Source: Ipomoea triloba
Taxonomy: Eukaryota; Streptophyta; Magnoliopsida; Solanales; Convolvulaceae
Length of the DNA: 64,000 nt
Assembly (NCBI RefSeq): GCF_003576645.1
Contig: NC_044917.1
Location: forward strand, 12,306,530 to 12,370,529
Direction: 5' to 3'
A program made the position numbers and the translations under genes. Under the pieces are notes generated by a model. The model did not search any database. It worked only from the letters and a program-made list of their open reading frames with translations, and had not been told where the DNA came from. This document shows positions 35,301 to 46,035 of the stretch, piece by piece; position 1 is the first letter of the stretch, and every line of letters starts with the position of its first letter.

Positions 35301-35979
35301 ATGGCCTTTAATGAAGGAGCAGCCAATCTTGTGAATGAATTGTCAGCCACCCTTCCAAATGCAAGCTTCAAATTCGGAGATGCCTATGATGTTGTCAATG
35401 ATTTGATTACCAATCCAAACAAATATGGTATGCCGTAACAAACTTTAATTTAATTGATTTACTTTATATTGCAAATTGCCACTACACATTGAAATGTGTT
35501 TAAACCAAAAGCTATAGCTGGTATGAAAGCGTAACTTTATTTCCTTATATCACCACATATTTCAGCACCAATCAATTTAACTGTACTGTGACCTGTCTCA
35601 TACCACTTTAGGATTAAGCACTTAACATTACGCCAAAACGTAGTGAATGTGCAACTTTATTATTTCTTTATATCGCCATGTCACACATTTCAGCACGAGC
35701 CAGTTTTAACTGCTCTATGACTGGTTTGCAGGGTTTAGTAACTCTGACTCACCGTGTTGTTCGTTCGGGAGAATCCGGCCGGCGCTGACGTGTATTCCGG
35801 CGTCGACGCTGTGCAAAGACAGAAGCAAGTATGTGTTTTGGGATGAATACCATCCCACAGACAGCGCAAATGAATTGGTTGCAAATGAGATGATAAAAAA
35901 GCTTGGGTTTTTGAAGGTCAATGGCACAGATAATGCTTCTTCCCCTGGACCAGCCATGCCTCCTTCCTCAAATGATTAA
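32322..35979 (+). CDS. GDSL esterase/lipase (secreted SGNH hydrolase)
   Basis: Five exons, 32322-32556, 33118-33248, 34392-34631, 35178-35427 and 35732-35979, join in phase to a 367-residue protein. Residues 1 to about 23 are a hydrophobic signal peptide. The SGNH blocks are complete: I, FGDSLSDVGNN with nucleophile S33; III, GSND (N167); V, WDEYHP with D323 and H326. Cysteine-rich segments (SPCCSFG, TCIPASTLC) and the plant GDSL signature LGARRLIVFGLGPMGCIP are present. Plant members act in the wall or secretory path on esters of lipids, cutin or acylated polysaccharides; the substrate cannot be told from sequence. The upstream ATG at 32310 is out of frame and the next in-frame ATG is used. 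Intron 2 carries a 924-bp MITE, and the exon sequence is intact. Confidence 0.93.
33323..34246. mobile_element. Mutator-like MITE in intron 2 of the GDSL gene
   Basis: The exact 9-bp duplication TTCTTAATA (33314-33322, 34247-34255) flanks GGGAAAATGGCATCTTTAGT and its inverse. Arms of over 400 bp pair almost end to end. It ends about 145 bp before the exon 3 acceptor. Confidence 0.9.
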
Positions 35980-36935
35980 ATTATTATCCAACGTTTTTAT
36001 ACATTTCAAACAAAATCTCAAGAATTCTTGTTTGCTCAGCAATTTTATTTTATTTTATTTGTAATTTTCTCTTTTCCTGTCATCTAGAAAATGTTTTATT
36101 GAGTTTTTAGAATCATATTTATTTTCTTCCATAACTATTCATCTGTTGTTATTTAAATTATTAAGTTTTTTTTTAGTACTATCGACTCTATTTCAAGGTA
36201 TGTGCCAACTGAGCATAAGTACTTTGACACCTAAATTATTAGCTGCTTAATCATATGAGTTAATGCATTTCACGTTTGGTGCAATCTTTGGTTTAAGTAA
36301 GTTTAGGTCAATGAGAATCTAATTTCATGATATTAAGAAAATGAAACATTACATTAGCATCTTGTATGTTTATATTCTCATCTTGATCTAAACTGCTGCG
36401 ATTTATTTTAACCCTAAAAGTTTTCATATTCTCATAACTTTGATCCCTATGTGACTTTTTTAGTATAATATTCATAGATCTGATTGAGTAAATTAAGAAA
36501 GCGTTAAAAATGTAATTCACGATAGTACATCTTTTTAAAAGAATCATCCTCAAATATGAATGGTAAAGTGATGCAAAATTTAAGTTAAACACAAACTAGT
36601 AAATTTGTTAAGTTTTCTTCTTTCTCTCATTTCGTACTTGAAAAGTACTTTTTTAATATTCCATCATCCAAAGAAAGAGATAATTGAGATTTGATATCAT
36701 TACTATTATATCCCCCAGAGGTACTTTTGGTGGAAGGTGGGATGAAATCTATTACTCTTTAAAAGAGATTAAATATTATATTCAAGGGACTTTCAACTTA
36801 TTACTTTGAAAACTACAATCTAATTTTGAGAAAATCAGGTATCACTCTTTAATTATGAATGAGAGCTTACTATCACAATAAGAATTGCACTCGAAGGTAG
36901 GAAGAATCTGACATCACAACTTTATCCTTCAGTTA
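35980..36935. other. 3' flank of the GDSL gene and spacer
   Basis: Probable 3' UTR to about 36160; beyond that AT-rich with no gene. Confidence 0.4.
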
Positions 36936-37193
36936 TACCCCTTGTACATGTTAGTGATAGTATGTTGTTACCTAGTCTTAAGTCTTGACCCAGTTATTAG
37001 CCTACTGTATAGCGTCAGTTAAGTTACTGAATTATAGCGTAAGCTCTGTATTATCATTGTGTAATTGAATGAGAGAGGATACTACAGTTTATTTGGCATC
37101 AAACCTTTCCTCTCTCTCCCACCCATGTTGACTAATTCAAGTGAACGCATAGTGTCTGTCGCCACCGTGCCGCCTCCCGCTATCATTGTGTAA
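36936..37193 (+). repeat. Decayed LTR-like sequence with an internal duplication
   Basis: From about 36950 the sequence looks like the end of an LTR and leader: it ends GAGAGAGGATACTACAG and is followed by TTTGGCATCAAACC, similar to a tRNA-type primer site. The segment ATCATTGTGTAATTGAATGA (about 37054) is repeated at 37183, where a MITE interrupts it. No gag or pol. Confidence 0.45.
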
Positions 37194-37547
37194 GGTCATT
37201 CCCATTAGCATTTTTTGACACAAATCTTAAGACAAAAACCTGACACATGCTTTTTCAAAACAAATGTGAATTGTATGTTTTGGAGAAGTCTTTCTCCTGC
37301 AATAACCCTTTCATGTCAGTTTTTTTTGTAAGAAACAAAATAAAACTGTCACGTCCAAGTATCCAACCGCCAAAGCATTAGTTCTCCTTATTTTTATTAA
37401 ATTAATGGTGGGCCCAAAAAAAATGAGAAAAAACTTAAAACTAATGAGAAGAATGGTTTTGGGGATTGAGTGAGATAGTAAATGATGAGGTGGATGGTTG
37501 CACCCACAAAAAAACTTGAGAAAAAACTCAAACTATTGAGGAAGGCC
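37194..37547. mobile_element. Tourist-like MITE next to an empty-site duplicate
   Basis: TAA (37191-37193, 37548-37550) bounds GGTCATTCCCATTAG and, inverted, GGCCTTCCTCAATAG. The flanks ATCATTGTG(TAA) and (TAA)TTGAATGAGAGAGAATAC match, without the insertion, the uninterrupted copy at about 37054-37087, which confirms both the boundaries and the 3-bp duplication. Confidence 0.85.
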
Positions 37548-37726
37548 TAATTGAATGAGAGAGAATACTACAGGTCATTGTACAGGCTTAGTCCATGGGT
37601 TATATATGTGAGTGTATGACCATTATAACACTTAAGTTATACACGAAGTGATAATTTTAGTCATTCAGAGACTATATTGCCACCAATTTTTTGATTAATA
37701 AAGTGGTTGATTTGTTCCTTTAAGAG

Positions 37727-37777
<51 letters not shown>

Positions 37778-37779
<2 letters not shown>

Positions 37780-38554
37780 ATCGCGTCCAGGTGCGTACTG
37801 GCCGCCCAGGAACTGCGGACGAATCACAGCGCGCCACGTGTCCGGAATATAGTTGCACCTAACGTTATAACTAGGTGCACGTAATGTTATAACTAGGTGC
37901 ACCCAAGTGCATAAATGTTAATAACCAGGTAAATTACTTGCACCTGTAAGTGAAAATAGGTGCACACGTGCAAGTAAAATGTATTACAAGTGCAAGTAAA
38001 TTGTACAATGAGCATCAATACTAAGTGCACCTAATGTTATAATTAGGTGCACATAGGTTGCACCCAGGTACATGAATGTTAACAAAGTAAATTACTTGCA
38101 CAAGTGCAAGTAAAATGTATTACAAGTGCAAGTAAATTGCACATTAAACATCAATACTAAGTGCATCTAATGTTATAACTAGGTGCACTTAATGTTATAA
38201 CTAGGTGCACCTAATGTTATAATTAGGTGCACCTAGGTTGCACCAGATGCATGAATATTAACAAGGTAAATTACTTGCATTTGTATGTAAAAATATTTGC
38301 GAAAATAGGTGCATGAATATTAACAAGGTAAATTACTTGCACTTGTAAGTGAAAATAGGTGCGAAAATAGGTGTACTTGTAAGTGAAACTAGGTGCACTT
38401 GCAAGTAAAACTAGGTGCACCAAAGTTCCAGTTATTTACGAAAATGCCACCGCGTCATTTTTTTAAAATTACATCTGATTCGTTGATCTGGACACGTGGA
38501 CAGCTGTGGAGCGTTCTCATTTCTTACTTGGGTGGTAGTTCGCACGAGAGTGCA

Positions 38555-38559
<5 letters not shown>
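37778..38559. mobile_element. (TA)n-flanked element with GTGCACCTA repeats
   Basis: It sits exactly between two pure (TA)n runs (about 37727-37777 and 38560-38602). The ends TATAGGATCGCGTCCAGG and, inverted, TATAGGGTTGCACTCTCG are related. The middle repeats AGGTGCACCTAATGTTATAA and ACTTGCACTTGTAAGTGAAA many times. The position within TA microsatellites recalls Micron-type elements described in rice; that relation is only an analogy. Confidence 0.6.
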
Positions 38560-38604
<45 letters not shown>

Positions 38605-38605
<1 letters not shown>

Positions 38606-39125
38606 GAGTTAATTCCAGCAATGGTCCTCCGACTATGTTGATTTTCCAAAATTAGTCTCCGACTTTTAATTTGGACAATTTAAGTCCCTTGACTTTTAAA
38701 TTCTTTCCAATGTTGGTCCTTCATCAAATTTTTGTTAAGTTAAGGTCAAATGAAGGGGTAAAATTGTTCGTTCACCTGTATAGTGTATTATTACTTGTAT
38801 TTCTCCTAGCCTATATGCTATGTATATGAATATAATCTCAATCGAAGTCTCTTCGACTGAGATTATATGGCTTCGATTGAGACTTCGACTGATATTATAT
38901 TCATATATACAACATATAGGACATGAGAAATACGAGTAATAATACACTAAATAGGTGAATGGACAATTTTACCCCTTCTTTTGACCTCAACTTAACCAAA
39001 ATTTGATGAAAGGACCAACATTGGAAAGAATTTGAAAGTCAAGGGACCTAAATTGTCCAAATTAAAAGTCGCGGACTAATTTTGGAAAATCAACATAGTC
39101 GGAGGATCATTGCTCGAATTAACTC
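38605..39125. mobile_element. Mutator-like foldback MITE
   Basis: Ends GGAGTTAATTCCAGCAATGG and, inverted, GAGTTAATTCGAGCAATG, with long arms (TTCCAATGTTGGTCCTTCAT on both) around a smaller dyad ATCTCAATCGAAGTC. No clean target duplication, perhaps because the left flank is (TA)n. Truncated relative at 41757. Confidence 0.75.
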
Positions 39126-39269
39126 TATACACACACACACACACGCACGCACGCACAACCTTGTTTTGTTTTGTTTTTGTTTTTTTTGTTTTTTGTTTTT
39201 TTTTTGGTGTGTCTTCCGCCTAGGCACAAGGTGGGCCTTTGTTGCCCGATTAGGGCCTAGCGTATTTTG

Positions 39270-39618
39270 CGGCAAATTATGCTATGGATCCGGGTCCACA
39301 TTGCAAGGTGGACCTATGTCCATGTTCACAATTTAAAAACTTTATGTTTACAATTTTAGAACTTATGTTCATAATTTTAGAACTTGATATTCACAATTTT
39401 AAATCTTAATATACAAAATTACATCACTCAATATTCACAAGTTTTGAACTCTATATTCACAATTTTGTTATATAGATTCAAAAATTGTGTTGTATTATTG
39501 AATATAGAGTTATAAAATTGTGAATATAGAGTTTTATAATTTTGAACATAAAGTTTTAAAATTATAAACAGAATTCTAAAATTGTGAGCATAGACCTAGG
39601 TCCATGGTATAACAACTG
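39270..39618. mobile_element. Palindrome-ended element, member B
   Basis: The exact 9-bp duplication GTATTTTGC (39261-39269, 39619-39627) flanks GGCAAATTATGCTATGGATC and, inverted, CAGTTGTTATACCATGGACC. The interior repeats TTCACAATTTTA(G/A)AAC-like units of about 20 bp on both strands. Non-coding. Confidence 0.8.
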
Positions 39619-39629
39619 GTATTTTGCAA

Positions 39630-40099
39630 CCTTGCTCTAGATCAACCTCATATAAAGATAAGTTGGTAAATTGAAGGATATCAATATTTTCAATATTCAA
39701 GAAATTATCATTACAAATACTCACATTGTTTTCGGCCCAGGAAGCTGAGGACACTATTTCTTTCTTTCTTTCATTTTCATTTTTTTAAATATGGGCCGGA
39801 ATAATAAAATTGGGCCAGGAACACTATTCTGAATTTTTTGATTTGGGTCGGATTTTTTTTTTTTTTTTCCAAGTTGTACCGGATACACATTTCCAATATT
39901 TTAAAAAAATTAATTCTCTTCGTGTTTTTTTTTTTTTGTGTGTTTTTTTTCTACACTTTTCTCTTTGTTTCAAGTATATACTCCTTAGCTCTTCATAGGG
40001 GTATGCATTTAATTTACCGAACTGAATTAATTAAAATTTTTAAAACTTTAACCGCTTAAAGGTATGGTAAACAAACATCTAGACCTACCTATCTAAATA
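39630..40099. other. Spacer, no gene
   Basis: T-rich tracts and nothing recognisable. Confidence 0.35.
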
Positions 40100-40480
40100 A
40101 TTATGAATATTTTCTTCTTGCAACAATGACATCTCCACATACTCTTTTTATAGTGATATCCTATGACAAGGTCTCTCCTTAGTTCAAGGCTTTTGCCATG
40201 AACGTTCTGGACATTCAAGAGCCTAAGACATATAGTGAGGCAATTAAACATGATTGCTGCTGGAAAAAGGCAATGCAAGAAGAGATGAACGATGCTTTAC
40301 AAACTAATAATACTTGGGAGCTCACAACCATTCCACCCTCTAAGTGGGTTAACTATGTGGCTTATAGGGTGCAAATGGGTGTATAAAGTGAAACATAAAG
40401 TAGATAGTACAATTGAAAAGTGTAAGGCTAGGCTTATGGCAAAAGAATATATTTGTAAAGTTCTAAGCAAAACTCGCAAT
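40100..40480 (+). pseudogene. Ty1/Copia reverse-transcriptase fragment, frameshifted
   Basis: KAFAMNVLDIQEPKTYSEAI, then KAMQEEMNDALQTNNTWELT is the linker and start of the Copia RT domain (RVT_2). After a frameshift near 40340 the other frame continues IGCKWVYKVKHKVDSTIEKC and KARLMAKEY, the next conserved block. The catalytic YVDD region, LTRs, integrase and RNase H are absent nearby, so this is an isolated relic. Confidence 0.8.
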
Positions 40481-40927
40481 GGAGGTATCAATAGATTTTT
40501 ACCAATTTCACATGAAAAGAAAGGAATTAGGAATTTACCCTTATAGCGTGCCTCATTGAGGTAAAACTTGAGCAACCCCAAAGAACTGATCAATTTTTAG
40601 GTTTCTAAGTTATTCACCTGTCTAAAGTAGAGAGAAACACTTCTATTTTTGTAGAATTATCTTAACTTTGCATAGATAGGCTAAGGGAAATAGCCCTTTG
40701 GGATTTTAAAAGTGTTAACATTTTCAAACATCAACTTACCCAAATTAACCTAGTGACTTTTATAAATTATTAGGTCACTGGCTTTGATTTTAACTCTATT
40801 TTGGACTTTATGTTTTTTGTTATGCTAACACAATTGCCTTTTGAAGTGTAATGTAATGGGATCTATCTATTATGCTTGGAATGCAATTGTCAGATTGTGG
40901 TACTCATATTCATTGCAATTTTAGTGG
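40481..40927. other. Spacer, no gene
   Basis: No similarity recognised. Confidence 0.35.
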
Positions 40928-41654
40928 TCATATAGTATGCAAATATGTGCTTCCATTACAAAACATAAGGTTCTTGTTTTCTCTAGGTACATTCACTGCT
41001 ATAACTATAAATAACACAATGCATACTGCAATGATACCAATTATCCTAATATCATTGCCATGTCTACCATTGCTTCTTTAATTTTGACATCAATTTAGCA
41101 CAAGCTTGTAGCCTCGTTTTCAGCCTTGCAATCTCTTCTTCATTTCGATTGATTCTTCTCAATAGCCTAGGAATAATTCTTCTTGACCTTGCACACATAG
41201 GAAGATCATACCATCTAACAAAACCACACATTTACCCTCCCTACACCAAAAACACATAATTGCATTAAAAGTTGAAAAACAAAATACTACTGGAATTAAA
41301 CCATCTAAAAGTTGCTGGAATTAACTCAAGTTGAAAAACATATTGCCTTCACTTTTAGGATCATATCATCTACAAGTTGCCGGAATTAACTCAAGTTGAA
41401 AAATAAAATACTACCTTCACTTTTCGAATGGAAAAAAAAAAAAAAAAACTTAACATTAGACTGGAACAAAAACAAAATATTAACAATAATTAAAACACTC
41501 ACATTCGCAATACCATCTACTAGGATTATCATTCATCCAAGATGTTTGTAGCTTCAAGCTCACATTGACAATTTGGAATGGAAACCAATTCACCATAGAT
41601 GTATTCTTGCATTCTTGAAGACGAAGAGCTTTCGCTGCTATACCTTGTAGACAT
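40928..41654 (-). pseudogene. GRF-type zinc-finger / coiled-coil / membrane protein, broken
   Basis: Minus strand starts MSTRYSSESSSSSRMQEYIYGE (41654), reaches CQCELEA, and after a one-base shift continues SWMNDNPSRWYC: the GRF finger pattern (C-x-C ... NPGRxFxxC) with the usual Gly changed. A second exon-like block (about 41237-41064) supplies the last Cys, CGFVRWYDLPMC, and a coiled coil, RINRNEEEIARLKTRL, ending in a stop. In another frame follow IIGIIAVCIVLFIVIAV, a membrane anchor, and a TGA at 40928. This order matches a large plant family of small GRF-finger proteins, often carried by transposons. Two frame breaks make it a pseudogene; an unrecognised intron could explain one of them. 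Confidence 0.65.
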
Positions 41655-41756
41655 CTTAATAATGGAGGAACTTACCAATTGAGTGTGCACTTAGGAGGAA
41701 TTATACACTCAGTAGTCAGTAAACAAGGGCTACGATCATGGGAACAAACCAATTCT

Positions 41757-41778
41757 AAGGCTTCGATTGACTTCTATC

Positions 41779-41833
<55 letters not shown>

Positions 41834-42043
41834 CGTATACAAGGAAGAACGACGAGGATTATACACTAAGCAGGTGAAAGGACTATTTTACCCCTTCATT
41901 TGACGTACACTTAACGAGCTTCTGACGGAAGGACCAACATTAAAAAGAATACGATAGTCAAGTGTCAAAATTGTCCAAATTAAAAGACGGGGACCAATTG
42001 TGAAAAATCAATATAGTCGAAGGACCATTGCTGGAATTAACAC
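41757..42043. mobile_element. Right half of a Mutator-like MITE of the 38605 family
   Basis: From GGCTTCGATTGA to GCTGGAATTAACAC it follows the right half of 38605-39125, but a (TA)n run (41782-41831) replaces the middle and the left arm is missing. Confidence 0.7.
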
Positions 42044-43344
42044 TTTTTATTAATAATTACTTTATTATTTATTATAATAACAATGTGATTGTCTATAAGC
42101 TTATTTGGTTTTAAATTGTTTATTCATTTTTATAAACTATAATTATTTATTTATGAAGACACTGATGCGGTTATTGATTATTTTGAATTTAGGAAAGCAT
42201 CCAAAATTGTTCTCATGCGTATGTAAAATTGTAAAAACCATTTGAATCTTATTTCAATTTATATTTCATTAGTATTTTTTTCCTTTATTTAATGTAAATT
42301 AATTTCATGCAGGATTCATTTTTCTTGCTGTGCCCCGGACTTATAAAATGATGGACCAGGCGAGATGGTAGTATAACATTTGCCTTTCTATAGTTTTATA
42401 TATGTCTATGCTAGGCCTTCATTCCATGTATGCTCTAGCTTGTGGAGGGTATTACCACTTCAACACACATGTCATTCCACATAGCTCAGCACTCTATCCC
42501 TTGCTGCCTCAACTATTTCAACTACCTAGCTAGCTAGTTTAATTTGTTGGAGCAATGCAAGAAAAAAATCTAATATTCAACATAAACAAAAGAAGGTACC
42601 AAAACAAAAATAACAATTTTCTATAGGTACTTACCTTTTGGCTGATTTTTGCGCCGCCTGTCTAGAAGGAATTCTATAAAACACAATAAATGTGGTTAAT
42701 TATTGTTGTTCTATCTCTATGTGTTACCCAACAAGCATTTTGCAAAATGAAAGAAATGATTAAATTAATAAATGTGAATATGTAATACTATGTATATGAT
42801 TCATTATGAAGATTTTGATTTATTTGAAAGAGAGAAGCAATATTTGGTAAATGTGATCTCTATATTTTAAAAAGCTAGAAGTCTAAGAGGATTTTATTTT
42901 ATAGGATAAATTGTTGTGTGGACCATGAATGTAATGTATATTTTTTAATATACTAAAGTACATTAAATTGTAAACATTTAATATGTAAATAGACATGAGT
43001 CCACCTTACAAGGTCAACCCAGATCTATTGTAAAAGAACCATGTTATCACCCCCTTACTTGATTTATCAATACTTTATAGACTTGTTTTTTATAGTTAAT
43101 TGATACATAAAACTTTTTTATAGCATTATTTATTTTATTAACTCGTAAAATAATTAAATTACACGTAACAATGAAAATAAAGAGTTTTTTTTTAAGAAAA
43201 TTTTTTTTTTAACAAATGTGATATTCGTAAGATGTGTCTACAAGAAGCAAGACAAAACAATTAATTACTAACTTTTCCATCATACATGCTTGGGCTAAGG
43301 GGGTAGAGAGTTCCCCCTCCCCTCTTTAGGATAATTCTGTAAAG
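42044..43344. other. Spacer, no gene
   Basis: AT-rich; nothing recognisable. Confidence 0.4.
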
Positions 43345-44360
43345 GAGTTAATTCCATTTTTGGTCTATAGGGGGTTGTTATGCCGTGGACCCAGGGACCC
43401 AGGTCCACCTTGCAAGGTGGATCTGGGTCTACATTTACATACACTATACTTTTCATTTACATACACTATACTCCACATTCACACATTACAGGATTATATG
43501 TTTAGTAACTATACTCTACATTCACATACACTATACTCTACATTCACAATTTGTAATCTCCACATTCACACATTCAAAACTCTATATTCACAGGTCCTAT
43601 ACTCCACATTCACAACTTGAGAACTCCACATTCACACATTACATGGCTACAAGTTGCTAGAACTTCTTAACTCTATTACAGATTCACACATGTATAACTC
43701 TACATTCACGATTTCTATACTCCATATTCACAATTTGAAACATCCACATTCACACATTTCTGGCAACTCTACATTCACACAATCATAAATCTACATTCAC
43801 GATTTCTATACTCTACATTCACACTTTGAAACCTCTACATTCACACATTTTTGGACAATTCTATATTCAGCAATATGTTTACTAATTAAAAAAAAAAAGA
43901 CGACAAAAACGACGTAGTTTTGGACCCAGGTCCACCTTGCAAGGTGGACCTGGGTCCACAGCATAATTTGCCGTCTATAGGTGACAATTCATTTTTAGTC
44001 ATTTTTTATTAGAATATCATCATTTGGTACTAGTATTATTGTGGGCTTGTGGCATGATCAATTTTAGTCCTCCAACAACAAAATCATTAAAATATCGTTA
44101 AATACAAAGACATTTCAATTTTTTTTATACAAACTATGTTGAATTGCTATATTTTTTATGTTTATTTTTTTTTGAAAACATTCATAATTGAATAACGAAA
44201 TGTCATTGTATTTAACGATATTTACACTGATTCATTGATAAAAGACCAAAATTGGTCATGCCACAATAATACTATGACCAAAAGTGGATGTTTTAATTAA
44301 AAAAAAAGACTAAAAGTGGATTGTCACCTATAAATCTAGGACCAAAAATGGAATTAACTC
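43345..44360. mobile_element. Mutator-like MITE hosting another element
   Basis: Ends GAGTTAATTCCATTTTTGGT on both sides, flanked by TTCTGTAAAG and TTCTATAAAG (one mismatch). After removal of member C (43372-43972) the left arm, ...GGTCTATAGGTGACAATTC, pairs with the right arm, ...GTCACCTATAAATCTAGGACC. Closely related to 50610-51010. Confidence 0.85.
43372..43972. mobile_element. Palindrome-ended element, member C, nested
   Basis: The exact 9-bp duplication GTCTATAGG (43363-43371, 43973-43981) is in the arm of the host MITE. Ends GGGTTGTTATGCCGTGGACC and, inverted, GGCAAATTATGCTGTGGACC run into palindromes such as GGTCCACCTTGCAAGGTGGA. The interior is about 20 degenerate copies of CTCTACATTCACACATTT-like units of 14-20 bp. 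Non-coding. Confidence 0.85.
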
Positions 44361-44439
44361 TTCTATAAAGCTTCCGTACGTATAATTTCCTTAGGATGGA
44401 GCCGACACCCACCATTACCAATCATTATTGAGTGGATTC

Positions 44440-44860
44440 TGATCCACACAATCTAAAAACACATCAAGTATATTATTATAACTCATAAAATATATTATTC
44501 TAACTTTTAAAATACATTATTTTACCCCAAAAATTTCATTATTCTAACAGATAAAGTACATTATACATTATTCTAACTCATAAAATATATTATTCTAACT
44601 TCTAAAATACATTATTTTACCCCAAAATTTTCATTATTCTAAGAGATAAAGTACATTATACATTATTCTAACTCATAAAATACATTATTCTATCACATAA
44701 AATACATTATTCTAACTCATAAAATACATTATTTTACTCTAAATATTTTATTATTCTAACACGTATAAAGTACATTATTCCAACACATAAAATATATTAT
44801 TTTAACTCATAAAATACATATCTTATCTTAGAATATTCATTATTCTAACATACGTGCGGA
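44440..44860. repeat. About 22-bp tandem repeat array
   Basis: Ten or more degenerate copies of CATTATTCTAACTCATAAAA. Just to the right are dyads TGGTTCACATAGTG/TGTGTGAACCA (44896-44927) and GGACCACACTATGTGGACC, and to the left GATTCTGATCCACAC, so this may be a further, damaged member of the palindrome-ended family. Confidence 0.65.
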
Positions 44861-45303
44861 ACAAAGAATTTTTTTAACATCAAAATGATATGGTTTTGGA
44901 TCGTGGTTCACATAGTGTTGTGTGAACCATAACAAAAAGTACGTTTCTAATATACTAAAAATATGTTATTTTTATACTGAATGTATATTGTTTCGACAGT
45001 ATGGACCACACTATGTGGACCATGATTGCACAATAATGATGTGGATCAACATTTCAAAATGGCATAATTTACAAGTAAAAATTTGGGCCGAACACCTCAT
45101 GGGCCTATTATTTGGAAAGTCGAACTTCAGATTGTATATATATATTTAAGAAAATGCTTTCCTCTTATTTTATTCTATTATATTTTTTAGGAAATTAATG
45201 ATTTAAGACAGTCACACTATTTTTTTTTTTTTAACTAGTGCGTAATTATTATCGTAGTGCAAATTAGTCTACTTTCACATTTTAATCTAATCACCATGAT
45301 TTA

Positions 45304-46035
45304 CGGCAAATTATACCGTGCACCACGGTGCACACAGCAATGTGCACCACGTACATAAACGACGTCGTTTTGAGCATTGTAAAATAACCGTCCCTTTTTT
45401 TAAAGATCACGTTTCCCGTTTCGGCTGGTCTGTGTATTTATGTTAATATTCTGTGTATTCTAGGTAATCGTTCTGTGTATTTTAGGAAATCATTCTGTGT
45501 ATTCTAGGTAGCCGTTCTGTGTATTCTTGTTAGTAACACATGTTGTGATGTGTTTGTGTATTCGAATGTTTTGGAGAATGAGTTCTGTGTATTTTGTGTC
45601 AATATTCTTCTGTGTATTCTAGGTAATTGTTCTGTGTATTCCAGACAATCATTCTGTGTATTCTAGGCAACTGTTTTGTGTATTCATGTTAATAACACAT
45701 GTTGTGATGTGTGGGTGCATTCGAATGTTTAGGAGGATAAGTTATGTGTATTTTGTGTCAATATTCTGTATATTCATGTTATTAACATAGGTTGTGATGT
45801 GTTTGTGCATTCGAATGTTAGGAGGATGAATTCTGTGTATTTTGTGTTAATATTCTGTGTATACTGGGCAAACATTTTGTGTATTCTAGGCAAACGTTCT
45901 GTTTATTCTAGATAATGATTATGTGTATTATTGATAATGAATTCCATGGAGTCATTCGCGTACGCGTCCACTAACATCGAAACGGCGTCGTTTTGGGTGC
46001 ACATTGCTATGTGCACCGTGGTGCACGATATAACG
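45304..46035. mobile_element. Palindrome-ended element, member E
   Basis: Ends GGCAAATTATACCGTGCACC and, inverted, CGTTATATCGTGCACC are followed by GTGCACCACGGTGCAC on both sides and by an ACGACGTCGTTTTG / ACGGCGTCGTTTTG motif facing inwards. The interior (about 45430-45940) is an array of TTCTGTGTATTCTAGGTAAT units, roughly 22 bp each and about 20 copies. I could not find an exact target duplication. Confidence 0.7.
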
